Both the position numbers and the translations under genes were made by a program. Shown piece after piece: positions 1 through 13,300 of a stretch of 64,000 bases of DNA; the first letter of the stretch is position 1; the number at the start of each line of letters is the position of its first letter. A model generated the notes under the pieces. The model was not told the DNA's origin. It saw only the letters and a program-made list of their open reading frames with translations, and did no database searches. Source of the stretch: Panonychus citri (Eukaryota > Arthropoda > Arachnida > Trombidiformes > Tetranychidae); NCBI RefSeq assembly GCF_014898815.1, contig NW_026515473.1, positions 372,001 to 436,000 of the forward strand, written 5' to 3'.

Positions 1-378
1 ATTGTTAATAAAGGTCATCGTTGATGGATACGATGATGATAATATATATCTATGGATCAGTTTTTCAATATTAATCAATTGTCAATATGATTTGATTGTG
101 ATGAAATATATAAAACATTGAGAGGGAAAATAGTTTATTCAAAATTGACAGTCTGATGGACAGAAATAAACAAACAACAATATAAACAAATAGACTAATA
201 AATATGTATTATTAAATGGACATTGAGTTGAGAAGGGTCAGTTAACTGGACTGAATGCTGAGACTAAAGAGTAGGAGGAAGAGGAGGAGGAAGGGTTAAG
301 GTCATTAGATATGGTGACATAGGTTCTTTTGATTATTCATACTGCCTTTGGTCACTCAATTCTATTACTCTGGACAAT

Positions 379-380
<2 letters not shown>

Positions 381-424
<44 letters not shown>
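381..424. repeat. (TC)n microsatellite
   Basis: An uninterrupted TC dinucleotide tract of about 22 units. Confidence 0.95.
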
Positions 425-429
<5 letters not shown>

Positions 430-676
430 GTGTGGGGAGTGGTATTGATAATAATAGCGTAAAGATAATAATAAGTAATGGGATAAAATGGTTTCTAATG
501 AAAAGTAAAAGTAAACATTAAAAGTGAAGAAGGATAACAATTTACTCTTGACCATTGGTTACCTCTTTTATTTCCTCTGGTCAATCATCTAATTCAATCA
601 TATAATCAACACTTTACTTCCTCTTCCTTTATGAAGTTTCATTACTACAATTCATCATCATCAAAAATCAAACAAC

Positions 677-699
677 GAGAGAGAGAGAGAGAGAGAGAG
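677..699. repeat. (GA)n microsatellite
   Basis: An uninterrupted GA dinucleotide tract of about 11 units. Confidence 0.9.
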
Positions 700-2450
700 T
701 CCGAATTGTCTTGAAAAATGTCAACAACAATCGTGTCATCAAGTCTTTGAACTTTTTGACCTTTTCAATTTTGAGGGAAATTTCAAATGGTGTGTTGACC
801 CCTGGCTCTTTATAGTTTACACCTCTGCATGTGTTTATGTCCAGCGTGTTTCAAAGGTGTTGGTCATCTTGTTTATCCTTTTATCTTTCTTACCTGGACT
901 ACCACACATGAAGATTTCCACATATATTAGAAGGATTAACCATAGAATAGAAAAAGAAAAAGAAAACTAAAGAAACAACAACAACAAGTAAACGACTTTG
1001 TCTCTTCTTTTTGTAATAATAATTTCTCTTCTTATTATTTTCAGGCCTCGTCATCAAACTTAATTAGGTGTGAAAGTGGCAATTAGCTCCGCTTGATCAT
1101 CCTTCAACCTCATCTTCATCATTATCACCTTACGATCATAAAGCGATCACAAACAACAAAATCTATTATATATATTTAGCTTCATGTAAAAGTTTGATGC
1201 GAAAAGAAAACATAACTTTGTCAACGGATGATCATTAAAGTTTACCAGTGGTAAGAAAAAAAAAAGAAACTTATTGGCACGAAGGCTCAAAGGTGATAAG
1301 CGTGATGGCGATGAAGGCCAAAGGAAAACAAGAGCAATATCGAAGTTATTAGAACCGAAAATAAGTTAACAATAAGTTATGAGCCATGAGTTGGATGACA
1401 AATTTTCCTTTTCAATAGAAGAATAAAAAATAATAACTAAACGTGCTGAAAATTGGTATACAAAGAACGAGAGAGAGAGAGAGAGATCGACTATATTATT
1501 AGGTGTAAAAAATAGTTTCGAATTTGTTTTGTTCGCATTTAGTTGTTACTTTGTTGTCGACTTGATTTCGACTTTTTCTCTTCTTTTTGTTTAGTCGATA
1601 AAATGGTTCTAACTCATATTCATACGAGGTACTGATACAATATCGATGAAAATAGTAGGCCCAGTAGTTAGATACACAAAGGTGTAACTACAATTTCATG
1701 GTTCACATGGTTAATCCCTCACCTTTTTTTTCTGACCTTTAAGATTAACCAAAATTAACGTGCCAATGAGCTAATTGTTTGTTGTCTTCTCATGATAAAA
1801 GTGATTATAAGGACAATCAATGAGAAAATACAAGTTAACACAGAAAAAAGAAATCAATTTCCTTCTTGTCGAGTTTATTTTCTGACATTTCCTTTTAATA
1901 TTATCAATTGTATTACATTATTTTATAATCATCTGCATCATCTTCATCTTTATCCTCATCATCATCATCATCATCATCTGCATCAATTTAATCAACTTGT
2001 CAACTAGTACAAACTTGTTAACTCAACTAGAGGATTAATGTTGATTATCATTGAAATTAATCTGTTATTGTTTTTAAGCTTTTTCACTCTGATAAACTTT
2101 TTTTTTCTCATCAAATCCTGCTGATCATATCTTCATTTCATTGAATACATTGGTTTATCATCTGTCAATCATCAAGATATCATGTTGTCATCTGATATAA
2201 TTATTATCTTTCATTGGTCAATTCTAATGACTTGACCTTGAATCTTTAAATTTTATCACCTTCCCGGTTAATCTTGACAATAAGTAGTTTTGTTTCGCAA
2301 TAAATGATTAAAATTAAAGATCACAAGTTGACAATTTGATTTTATTAATCGCTAATCATTCAATTGCCAGATTATTTAAGTTGTTTGAATTAATTTTCGT
2401 TTCGAAAACAATTTTATTCATTAGTTGTCATCATTGAAGAGAGAGAGAGA

Positions 2451-2467
2451 GGGAGGGAGGGAGGGGG
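2451..2467 (+). other. Potential G-quadruplex motif
   Basis: Four runs of at least three G are separated by single A residues (GGGAGGGAGGGAGGGGG) at the end of a GA repeat, about 1.06 kb upstream of the vnd-like start codon. This fits the standard G3+N1-7 quadruplex rule. Whether it folds or matters is unknown. Confidence 0.6.
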
Positions 2468-3522
2468 AGAAACAGGATGAAATTGAATCTCTCACGATAC
2501 TGATGAGGAAAGATCATGAAATAGATTAGAACGAGAAAAAAGCCAATCAAGAGCAAAGGGAAATGATGATTATCATCACAATGGATTTAATAGTTATCAT
2601 CCTGCTGATGCTGAAGACGATCAAGATGACGATTAGAATAAGAAAGGAAAAGGATTAGTGAACATTAGCCAATGAGAATAATGAAGACAAACTAAGCTCA
2701 ACCTTTTTTTCTGTAACGAGAAAGAAAGAGAGAGAAAGAGAGAGAAAGAAAGATGAGATATTCTCTGAAGAAAGAGAACCTCCATCAAAATAAACTCCAC
2801 CTTGTTTTCTATGAAAAAGAATATGATACATGGAACTGGGAGGAGTTTAGAAAGAAAGAATCGCCCACTTGAATCTTTTTCCTCTATTTTCGAGTTTCCG
2901 TTTCTCTTCTTCTCCTTTTTTCTAATCGACATTTGTCTTCCTTTCGTCATCTCTTCTTTTCTCTCACGAATTCTATTCTCATTATGTTCACTATTCTCAT
3001 CATCTGATAGTTCAAGAGGAGGAGAAAATACTCACTCATAGTACTCACTCCTCCCACCTCTCACTCCAACATCTTACACCAGTGGTTTTTTACTCTTTGT
3101 TACATCTTCATCTTTATCCTCCTCCTTATCCTCTCTCTCTCTCCCTCTCTCTCTTTCTCTCTCATCCTCTTCGTCATCTTGATACTTCAATCGCTTTCCT
3201 CTCTGTCCACTTGGCGATTATCTTCAAACAATAATAATTCTGATTCTTAGTTAAAGTGCTAACTCTCAAAGTCGGCACTCACCATTAACAAGATACTCTC
3301 ATCATATAACATAAAACTTTTTTCTACATAGAATTTCAATCTAAACTGTTAACCATATTAAATATACTTCTCACTTTACCATCTCAATTAGTTAAAATCA
3401 TGAAATAATTATCGTTGTCGATTTGAATTCTTATTATTATTTTAATTTCGAGTTAACAATTTGTATTGTTTATCATTTAACTTTCTTTCCTTACGCGACA
3501 ACATTTTAATTGATAAACGATA

Positions 3523-5385
3523 ATGTCTGTCGACAGTATTGATGAAAATGGTTCAAGTGCCAAAGTTTCAATTGGTTTCAGTGTCTCAGATATTTTAAAG
3601 TTACCTTCAAATAAACAGAAAACTAATTGTTCCAACGATATATCAACATCATCATCACCAATATCATCGACAACAACAACAACAACAACAACATCACCAA
3701 CCCTTGGAAAAGTTAAATCATCATCTTCATCCGATGAAAATTGTGATTCATCTGAGAAAATTAACCAATCAACTAATCCGTTAAACGAGATTACAATTAA
3801 ATCAGAGGATTCATCTTCTTCCTCCTCATCATCTCCAATCAACGGTGAATCAAATAATGATAATAATATTAATTCATCGCCAATCAAATTAACCAACACA
3901 ACCAATCACTTCAATTCACCGTTATATTATTACGATAATCCTTATGATCGTGATCGTCTTATTGAAGTATCAAGTAACCTCAAGAATAGTTTAATTTTGG
4001 GTCATCATCATCATCATGTTGTTCATCATCCTCTTCCTCCTCATTTACCTCTTCCACCTCTACCAGGATTAGCGAGTTCTCATCCACCACCACCACCACT
4101 ACCACCTCCTCCTCAACCCTCTCAATCCTCAACAATACCAACAACAACACCAACAGTTCCTCATCATTCGGGAATCTCTCTCTCCGAGCCAGTTGATTTG
4201 GGCAAATTTAGATTGTCTTCTCAACAATCAGGCCAAATTTCACCTTCCGGATTAACTAAAGATTCAACTCAATTATCCCCAATCTCAACTTCTTCCGGTC
4301 AAAGTCCTGAAACAATTAAAACCCATCATCATAATCTTCATCATCATCATCATCTTGCTAACCTTCAATCTCATCCATTGCATCATTTCACATCAACATT
4401 AAATAGTTACACCAATGGACAATCACCAAATAAATTATTATCTTCATCTTTATTGTCTAATCATGATCACCATCATCAACCACCTTCCCATCATAATCAT
4501 CATCAACAACAGCAAAGGCAACAAGCAAGTTCACCTGAAAGTCTAATTGATGCTTCTGACAATTCAAATCTATCAATTGACTCACATTCAGATGAGATGT
4601 CAACACCTCGACAAACCGAGAGTCGTGATCACCATGATTTTGATCGTGATTGTGATTACGTTAATAAATTATCATCAGGTGAAAGTGACCATCACCATAA
4701 TCACCATCATCGGCACCATTCAACCAATATAAATGGTGACCATCAACCCTCATCAAATACTGGACCCTCGGGAGTATCTAGGGGAACCAAAAAGCGAAAA
4801 CGTCGAGTTTTATTCTCAAAAAATCAAACCTACGAATTGGAGAAACGATTTTGTCAACAGCGATATTTATCAGCTCAAGAGCGTGAGATTTTAGCGTCTA
4901 CTATACGACTTACGCCGACTCAAGTAAAAATTTGGTTCCAAAATCATCGTTACAAAACGAAAAGAGCTCGACAAGAAAAGGGTCTAGATGTTAATCCACT
5001 TCCATCTCCTCGTCGAGTGGCCATTCCAGTTTTAGTTCGAGACGGTAAACCATGTCCGACCTCTTCTTCAACAGGATCGGGTTCGGGATCATCTTCAACA
5101 TCGTCATCAATGAAAAACGATATTTCTCGTTGTAATTCATTCACCCATTTAGGAATCGGTGGCAGTGCAAATGGTGGGACACTTCACGGAATCGGTGGTA
5201 TTCCCAGTTCGGTGGGTCTTGTTTCTAGCGCAAATACATTAACCTCGGCAAACTTTTCGCCCTTAGCTGCTTCTCTGAAAGCGGGCTCATTTATCAACCC
5301 ATTCAGTGTGAATATCATGTCAGCTGCCGCAGCCGCTGCCGCTGCGGCCTCAGGTCATCCACTCATCCACCATTCATGGTTCTAG
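3523..5385 (+). CDS. vnd: NK2-class homeobox transcription factor, vnd/Nkx2.2 type
   Basis: A single-exon reading frame of 620 residues. Residues about 17-28 (GFSVSDIL) match the TN/engrailed-homology repressor motif of NK2 proteins. The homeodomain spans about 424-483, with WFQN at 471-474 (Asn51) and Tyr at homeodomain position 54, the NK2 hallmark. An NK2-specific domain follows at about 494-511 (PSPRRVAIPVLVRDGKPC). The RARQEKG stretch directly after the homeodomain and the aromatic C-terminus favour Nkx2.2/vnd over Nkx2.1/scarecrow. The rest is low complexity: Ser, His, Pro and Thr runs and a polyalanine tract near 590-600. Family role (known): nuclear regulator patterning the ventral neuroectoderm. 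The start is the first Met that keeps the TN motif near the N-terminus. It stands alone in a large non-coding region, as expected for a developmental control gene. Confidence 0.92.
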   Translation: MSVDSIDENGSSAKVSIGFSVSDILKLPSNKQKTNCSNDISTSSSPISSTTTTTTTTSPTLGKVKSSSSSDENCDSSEKINQSTNPLNEITIKSEDSSSSSSSSPINGESNNDNNINSSPIKLTNTTNHFNSPLYYYDNPYDRDRLIEVSSNLKNSLILGHHHHHVVHHPLPPHLPLPPLPGLASSHPPPPPLPPPPQPSQSSTIPTTTPTVPHHSGISLSEPVDLGKFRLSSQQSGQISPSGLTKDSTQLSPISTSSGQSPETIKTHHHNLHHHHHLANLQSHPLHHFTSTLNSYTNGQSPNKLLSSSLLSNHDHHHQPPSHHNHHQQQQRQQASSPESLIDASDNSNLSIDSHSDEMSTPRQTESRDHHDFDRDCDYVNKLSSGESDHHHNHHHRHHSTNINGDHQPSSNTGPSGVSRGTKKRKRRVLFSKNQTYELEKRFCQQRYLSAQEREILASTIRLTPTQVKIWFQNHRYKTKRARQEKGLDVNPLPSPRRVAIPVLVRDGKPCPTSSSTGSGSGSSSTSSSMKNDISRCNSFTHLGIGGSANGGTLHGIGGIPSSVGLVSSANTLTSANFSPLAASLKAGSFINPFSVNIMSAAAAAAAAASGHPLIHHSWF

Positions 5386-8300
5386 CAATATGATTAACAC
5401 CCACCAATTAACAATCATCATGGTACAATTGATCAGAGTGAAATTTGCATTTCTGGTTGCGTTTTAATTTACCATAAAAAGAAAAAGCCTCTTCTTTCAT
5501 CATATCATTTCAACAACAGATTAAAACGAATCAAATTTGAAATCAAATGGAATATAAATTCATATCATCATCATCATAATCTTAATCGAAATTCCCCTTG
5601 TGTATTGATTTAATTTCTTCTGAAATTGTCTCATGGTTTCTTCATTCGCCTCGAAAGTATAACGTTATTCAGTATGTTCAATATCCTCTTCGTTAATCAA
5701 GGCATCATCATCATCGTCATCTCACCTTTAGGGAATCGTGCCTTAATTGTTCATCATATTAATTCAATTAACCATTAACACCATCATCAAGCATATTGAA
5801 TCAGTTACTATGAGAATCAATTATATTTGATTTTTGTTAATCTATTCAACGGTTTTCCCGGTCATTAATTTCCCACTTTAATCATATTCTGAATCCTTTA
5901 ACCTCCTTCATCCTCATCAATTTGTATTATAAATCTAAGTTTGAATGGAGATCTCTCTCTCTCTCTCTCTCCCTCACTCTCTCCCTCTCTTTCTTTGTCT
6001 CTGTCTATCATTTCCTCTAGTCAATTATTCAAAATATTGTCACAATTAATTCAGTTTGTAAAGAAACAAAAAAACAAAGACAGAAAATAAATCAACAATC
6101 AACAAATCACTTAACTACTTTTTTTTTCAATTTCTTATACCAATTGAATAGCTTTGTAATCATTAACCATATTATCAATCAATTAATTTTTCCTGTAGCT
6201 GATTACCAGTTAATCCAGTCTAATCTTGCTGATTTATCAAATCGTAATCACCTTTACCTTTACAATTTGTAAGTAAAAACCAAATCAACCCTTATACAAT
6301 TTATTTATTACTCGAGGTATAAAATAATACAAATAAAACTGTTAATTCAGTTGTAAAAGTAAAAGTATTAACAGGGATTAAGATTAAATTGTTGTCTCTT
6401 AAGACCAATTATCTTAATGATAATTAATCAATAGATTTAATAACAAGTCTATCAAGGATTGAAAGTTAATCCAGTAAACATAGAAAAACAATCAAGAAAA
6501 TACTTAACATTATTTTTCCTTATCCTGATCATATTTAATTCCTAACTGATTAATTGTAACAATCAATTGAATGTATACATTTGATTGAATCAAATGTTAT
6601 TTAACTAATCATATAAACCAAATCGAACCTATAAAACATTTGATTTAGTTAATCAATTGAAACAAATCAACTATATGGTTGTTTGAATTTCAAAGTAACG
6701 AAAAAATAAAAAAAAGTTCTAATAGAACTAAAAGTTTCGACAGTTCGATAGTTGATCTTTTCCTTTGTAATAAAAGTTGTTTACACTCATTTGATTGATA
6801 ATTTAGTTAATTACCATTCTAATTGTGAAACAAAAATCAATATTTATTAACCGTGGACAATTTAATTGTAATAAACATTGAATACAATGTAATATTTAAC
6901 TGTTGATCACTTTGAGTTTTAACTGTTTATCATTTTCAATTGTAACAATTAAGATTATAAAGTGTGCTAAGTGTTATAACCAAGTGGCCCTTGATTTATT
7001 TTAAGAGCCACTCCTTGTCTTTAGTATCATCAAGTTAATCAAGTTAATCAAGTTAATCATAATCAATAAATAATCAATTCAATTTAGCTTAAAGTGATGA
7101 TCAAGAGTCTTAGACACTCACCAGTTAATAGTAAAACATTGACACTTTCAACAATTAAACCGATCATCATAATAATTATGAGTAATTAACGAGACGTTGT
7201 TGATGAATTGTTGTTATCATCAATTAATAAACAATTATAACTTCAAGTTAATTACGTGTTAATTGTTTTAATTTGGTGTTGATTGAAGGAGAGAAAGACA
7301 AAAATAAACTGTCAATCATTGCAATTGATTTACATTGATTATGTAATCATTTTTTTACTTTTTGTCACTAATACACAATCAAAATGATATATTATCGTGT
7401 TTAAGTTGATTGTTAACAATCAACTTTAATCACCATCAAGGGAGTGACATAGATACTAGTGGGTAATACTTTGATTAAATGACAATCATTAGTCTGAATT
7501 ATATTAATATCTCAGAGTAATATGTTCACATGAAGAAGAGACAATGTTTATGTTATTGTGATGATGATGATGAGGATGAAAAGAAGAGAGAGAGAAAATG
7601 ATGATAATGCTAATGATGAGAATGATGATGTTAACGGAAATGAGCCACTTTCTAGTCTATTGAGTGAAAACTATCATTATCATTAAGGCGACATTATCAT
7701 GACAAAAATTGTTACGCTAAGAAAACATTATCAAGGTAATAATATGTTATCATGACAATAACAATAAAGATAAAGGTAACTAATCAATTCTGAACATTGA
7801 ACAATAATCACTGATTTCTCATCTTTAGGTCAAAGATTATCATCATTATCATCATCCTCTATAATCTTTTACCTCAAAAAAAAACAATCAAATCATCATA
7901 ATTCTCATCAATGATAATTACGATGCGGTTTTCATTTATTTTGACATTTTCCTTATCATCATCATTTCATAATCGTTTTTATCTCTCTCTCTCTCTCTCT
8001 CTCTGTTGTTTTTTCTTGAAATGATCTGATTGTAGCTTTTTCTGATTGGTGACACGGAAAGTTATCACTTTACCTGATGATAATATTGATGATTAGATAT
8101 TAGATTATCATCTAATTTTGTAGACATTTCAATATTGATGGTGGCACGCAAGTACTAAATTAACATTTAGAACCGGAGATTAACTTTATGATGATTATGA
8201 TTATTTCTCAATCTCATGGTGATACTACAATCACGAAAACTGTTTTCGCATCCTTATCATTAGATTTGAGCATTTTCTCTGTCAAGAAATGAAACAAGAT

Positions 8301-8557
8301 AAATATTTACTTCGGCTCATTGGCACGTAATTTGTAACAAAATATAAATCATCATTTCACAATCTGATAATCTGATGCTCGTAAGTTTTTAAATTGTTGC
8401 GAATTTTTTTTTCTTCTTGATAAATCATTAGAAATAGAGGAATCATCTTCAAGTGGAAATCTACAATAGACAATTAATCAATCGGCACATTAGCACCTCA
8501 TTAGTCTCGTGAAAGTAAACAAATGAAATGCTAATAAAAGTCCAACCAATTCCCAAG
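5386..8557. other. Non-coding region downstream of vnd-like gene
   Basis: No coding region was recognised. The 3' UTR of the homeobox gene probably lies at the left end; AATAAA at 6086-6091 is one candidate poly(A) signal. The stretch contains TC repeats (about 5950-6000 and 7983-8003), a 9-bp tandem repeat (AAGTTAATC, three perfect units, about 7031-7058), TGATGA/ATCATC-rich patches and a 21-bp AT-rich palindrome at 6577-6597. Any regulatory role is inference from its position. Confidence 0.55.
6577..6597. repeat. 21-bp perfect inverted repeat
   Basis: The arms ACATTTGATT and AATCAAATGT flank a single central G. AT-rich palindromes of this length can occur by chance in this composition, so it is only a weak candidate binding site. 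Confidence 0.7.
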
Positions 8558-8669
8558 TATATTTATAAGATGAAACTTGAGATAATCTTTACAAATTTGT
8601 TTCTCTTTGGTATCTAATCTGTTATGAAGAGAAAGAGAGATGAAGATAATACTCATCATCTTCCACTGT
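8556..8669 (+). promoter_or_regulatory. Possible core promoter and first exon of an unidentified transcript
   Basis: A TATA-like stretch (GTATATTTATAAG, about 8557-8569) lies about 20 bp after a CCAAT-type motif. About 70 bp further on, an ATG at 8640 starts MKIILIIFH, which resembles the beginning of a signal peptide. It runs straight into a consensus donor, GTAAGT, at 8668. Pyrimidine-rich acceptors occur at about 8869 and 10021. The phase fits the second (one base left over joins AT at 10022), which would extend into the 10033-10398 frame. This remains speculative; it may be non-coding or chance. Confidence 0.2.
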
Positions 8670-10032
8670 AAGTATATAACTTTTTTAGTATTTCTATGTG
8701 TGTGTGTGTGTGTGTGTATTATCCTGACAACATTTAACTTGGAAGAATTTTTTTCTCTCTCTTATTCTCGCCTTAATACTCATGTTGTCAGAAACAGGTC
8801 AATGTTTATAATGATAAATCTCCTTTTCGATCAAAGTTTTTTTCTTCCCTTTCTCTTGCTCACAACAGAAAATAACAATAGACTTGTAATATTAAGTGGA
8901 GCAAATGCTGAAGACCTTATGATAATGATGATGATAAAAGATGATGAGATGATGATGATGAGAAGGATGAAGATGATATTGATATAATAGTACAACAATA
9001 TGATTGAATAGAAAGAGGCAAAAAGGCAAACGGAAATGAATACATTATATATATTTTTATATATAATAACAAAAATGGTTGAATGAGAGGATGAGAATGA
9101 TGATGATAAGGATGATAAAATGATGATAAGGATGAAAACTGATGTATACTGTTTTGATATAATATAATTGATGAGGTTGATGATATTATGCTGAAAGATA
9201 TTAGCAAAAAAATAATAATAATAATATTATATGTACATAATATACTTTGTGTTTGATATTAAATTTTCACTGATTGTTAACAGTTTAATGTTATTGATTA
9301 ACACAAGTAAATGATTAACTTAATCATCAAACAATATTGTTGAAGGTGAATTGATTATCTTCAATAATATTATGTTAATTTTAATAATTTTCTTGGTAGG
9401 AAATTGATGAGAGAGAAAAAAGTGAAAATTCCAACTTCCGGTTATCTTATGGAATATTAGAACTTTTTTTTTGCTTCGTTCCAATTTGAAAGAGTAAATG
9501 TTCATTTCAATGATGGTGGAAAATCATCAACAGTTTTCAGGAAATAAACTCTTCTCATGTATTTACTATTTTTTTCTCTCTCTCTCTTTCTTTCTTTCTC
9601 TTGCTTATCATCCAGAGGAAAAAAGTAATAATAGAAAAAAAGAGAAAGTTCTTGATTCAGTTACCTTTTCATGAAGAGATTCAATAATCTTATTCTTTAC
9701 CATGATAACAGGGAAGGAAATCATTATTCTTATAGGTTTTACCATGAATCGAATTTTTTTTCTTTCCATCTTACCTTTTCTCTCTCTCTCATGATTCAGA
9801 TTACAACTTCTACAGGGTGGGAATGCGTGATGACAGTTTTTACGAAATTCGAAATTCAAAATCATCTATTATCATGAATGCTCAGAATTTGTTTATATAA
9901 AGCATTTCGCTTAACAGGTATTTGTATTATTCTCAACTTTGATAACCATATTGTATATTATTATAAAGTATATAGAATTCATTATATGACATAATCATTA
10001 TTATTATTATTATTCTTTCAGATGAAATTCAG

Positions 10033-10398
10033 ATGATAATATTTCATATTCTTACCACAATAATCACCTATACATTTTTGTATATAAATGCTGAAAGAAA
10101 TATCTATGTAAATACATTTATGAGGAGGGTATTCATGGGAAAATGTTATTATCCATCAAAAGGTAATGAAAAATATTACAATATTCATGATGATGGTGAT
10201 GATATTATGGATTACAATATGTATGTATGGTTTAAGTTGATATCTCACTTAGTCTATGAATATATTACATGTTATTATTTTATCATTGAACAAGTTTCCG
10301 TGTCAGTTAATCAGATTGTGTGTTCATTGATTGTCAGGGTTAATAATGTTGATAAAGTCGAAACGTTATTAAGCCTAGTAAATGTCCTTAAGGATTAA
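10033..10398 (+). CDS. Doubtful small open frame
   Basis: An open frame of 121 residues starts with a hydrophobic stretch (IIFHILTTIITYTFLYINA) resembling a signal peptide. A good splice acceptor (TTCTTTCAG) sits 12 bp before the ATG. The product is not recognised and has no clear domain. An internal GGTAATG could be a donor near 10163. Length alone is only mildly unusual for DNA this rich in A+T, and codon content is dominated by AT-rich triplets. It may be an exon of a small secreted-protein gene together with the 8640 exon, or nothing. Confidence 0.15.
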   Translation: MIIFHILTTIITYTFLYINAERNIYVNTFMRRVFMGKCYYPSKGNEKYYNIHDDGDDIMDYNMYVWFKLISHLVYEYITCYYFIIEQVSVSVNQIVCSLIVRVNNVDKVETLLSLVNVLKD

Positions 10399-13300
10399 AA
10401 CGTGTAAATAATAGTTAACACCAAGAAACTATTAAATTTTTTGACTCTCCTTGGAAAACCATAAGATGATAATAATAATGATGATGATATTTGGTTGAGT
10501 TGAAAAGCCAAGATAAGGTTACCATTAACTTTAAAATAGCCTCAGGCATTAAATGATATTCAACTTTTTCTTTTTCCTCACTTAATCTATTAACTTTTAT
10601 ATTATATAACTTCATCAATTGATTTGATATAATGTGTATATAAGTATTACAAATGGAAATCATTGAATGAATTTTGTTTATCCAGAACAGAAAACGTGAT
10701 TCTATTAGTAGTTACATGTTTTCATGGTGAAAATAGTGAGAGAGAAATTCATTCAAAGGTATAATAATGAGTTTACCTGTTCCATGTTGATATTGATTGA
10801 TTGTTTTACTTGATTATTCTTGATGGTGATATTCAGCTAAATGATGAGCTATGGAGGTGGTCAGTGGATAGTATTAAGAGTGGACAGAGAAAGGAAAATG
10901 TTTCTTTGGTCTCTCTCTCTCTCTCTTTTACTAGAATTGACGAATGGTCAGTTAATTAAATCTTTTATATTGTTACATGATGAAAAGAGGAGAGGGAGTA
11001 GAGGTCAACTTCCGGCTATCAATACTATTTTTCCATCATCATTACCATTATCATCAATATCCTTTTGTTATTACAGAATTTGATATAAGGGGAAGACCAA
11101 AGAAGAAGCAAAAAAAAAACAACAACAACAAGAAATTGATTGCGTGCTCAATAATATCAATTGTAGTCTTTAGGTTTACAACCATTGAGATATAATAATA
11201 CCTTTGGTGATAAAGGAAAACAGCAGAAATGATTACTATCATTAATATCATCGTCATCATCATCAAGTTAACAATTTAATTTAATGTAGATGCATCATTT
11301 TCAATTCCGGAAATGTTACAATATATCTTACAGAATTGAAAAATCAATCAATACAAAGCCCATGGTAAAATATAATGATATTAATGTTAACCTGTGATTC
11401 CCCAATCAATCAAATGTTAATGTTTATTATTTCAGATTAATCATATTATTGATTTAATTTGTTTTTACCTCATCCTTTCATCAACTCAACTTGAATTTTT
11501 AAATTGAACTTTATATCAAATTGATAAATTGATTATTATTATTACGATAAGTTTATTATATAAAATGAACAGGGTTAAATTTTGATTGTGATAAATGAAC
11601 ATCATTATGAATAGTAGATTAATTTTATAATAAAGTTCGTGGGTTGAATATGAATGTTTGTTTATTATTTAAATTCTCATGTAAGAATCAACCTGATTAT
11701 CTGAATTGAATCTGGAAACATTCAGATTATTTAATATCTTTGTTAAACAATTTAAACTTTGTAAGATCATCATCATGGTGATAATTATGATAATACTCAT
11801 GGTTAATATTGTATCATTCATCTCGACCTAATGTCGACCTGTCAAAATCCTTATTGTTGAATATAATTTTGTGTTTTATGAAAAAAAGTTATTGAAACTT
11901 TTTGTTTCGAACTTTTTTCCCCTCCAACTTTTAATAATAAAATCAAAAGTTATCATGTAATTTTATTCATACTTTTTGATTAATGTTGATCATTTTTATT
12001 GTCAAGTTAGTGAATTTGTTAAGTAAATTTCATCTCAAGTTCATCAATCATCATGAAATTTTTGTTCTCGCTTCCATAATTCAAACAAAATTCAATGATG
12101 ATCATTTTGTTTCTCTTCCTGTTTTTCACCTTTTGCTTTTCATCTTAAGGCTTAATGTTTTTCTAGTTAATAGTCAAGAAGAAATATAAAAAAAAAGTTG
12201 ATTATGATGATAATCATCATCATCATGTTAATTATAACTCGGAAGTCTAATGACATCCCAAATGTGTCAGATTGTTGTTATTAAATAACATAAATTCTGA
12301 GTTCATGTAATCTGATAATTCAATCAACATGAGACAAAATGATTACATGGAAATTATTACAAGTTGATATTAATGTTTCTATTTTATTATCAAAAGTTGT
12401 TGAGGTTTTTTTTTCTCAGCTCTCCTTTTGTTCAATATTGTAGATTCAATCACCATTATCTAGTAATCAGTTAATCGTATTAATGTCATTAAGAAGATGA
12501 TAATTTAAGTACTTGTTAACTTGATGGTTGACAATAGAGTTAGTTAAACATTGGAGAGAGAGGGAGATTAAAATCCGCATCCCCATCCCACCAGATCATC
12601 TTCATCTTTATCATCCTCATCACCATCACTGTATCATCACAATCATTTAAATACACACACACACACACACACACACGTTCAACAATTTAATCATCTTCAT
12701 CTTTTGCCAACAATTTAATGGATTTTGAAGAAAAAAATTTGTTCCTTTATATCATCATTCTAATCTCCTATTAATCGCTGATTAACAGATTAAGATTATC
12801 TCCTTTTACTTGATAGAAGTGGTTTCCAAGAGTTAATTTTAACCAATTTACAGTTAATTATATTACTGAGAGAACCTTTTAAATTGTGATTAAATGATTC
12901 TCCTCTGGATCATTTTAGTCTATCATCAAATTATCTTGTTATTATCATTTTATAATTGATTAACTTAAAGGTAAGTTGCACATCCCAGTTAATCATAATC
13001 TTTAATCATTCAGTTGATGACAATTAGTTTTATCCTTTTTGGTTAGTAAATAACAATGATATGGAATAGGAAAACCGGAGTAAATTGATTTAATGTTTCC
13101 GTGGTTAACCATAACTGTATTATTATCATTAACAATCAAGCATAATGATTAACTTTTTTTTGCGAAAATGAAAAAAAAAACTATCAAATCGGTAAATTAA
13201 TGTCTCTGGTGAACCATGTAATTATATATATACACATATAATACTAAAGGTAAAAGGTTGACAAAGGTAAAGTTAATAATAGTTTCATGTAGTTGAAAGT

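Larger units (their letters stand above)
1..3522. other. Non-coding upstream flank of the vnd-like gene
   Basis: No convincing coding region was found on either strand; the open frames are short and low in complexity. The stretch holds many simple repeats: (TC)n near 381-424, (GA)n near 677-699 and 1471-1486, a CAT/ATC-rich tract near 1955-1980, a GA/GGGA tract near 2438-2468, purine-rich AGAAAG repeats near 2712-2753 and TC-rich tracts near 3130-3163. It is probably the promoter, 5' UTR and cis-regulatory DNA of the homeobox gene that starts at 3523. No TATA box or transcription start could be fixed. Confidence 0.6.

Noticed and set aside
1955..1980. Poly-His open frame near 1792-2007
   Set aside because: It arises from a CAT/ATC microsatellite and has no other protein-like features.
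3477..3905. 142-residue open frame on the minus strand, Asp/Val-rich
   Set aside because: It is the antisense of Ser/Thr/Asp-rich codons of the vnd-like gene; the composition is explained by TCA/GAT repeats.
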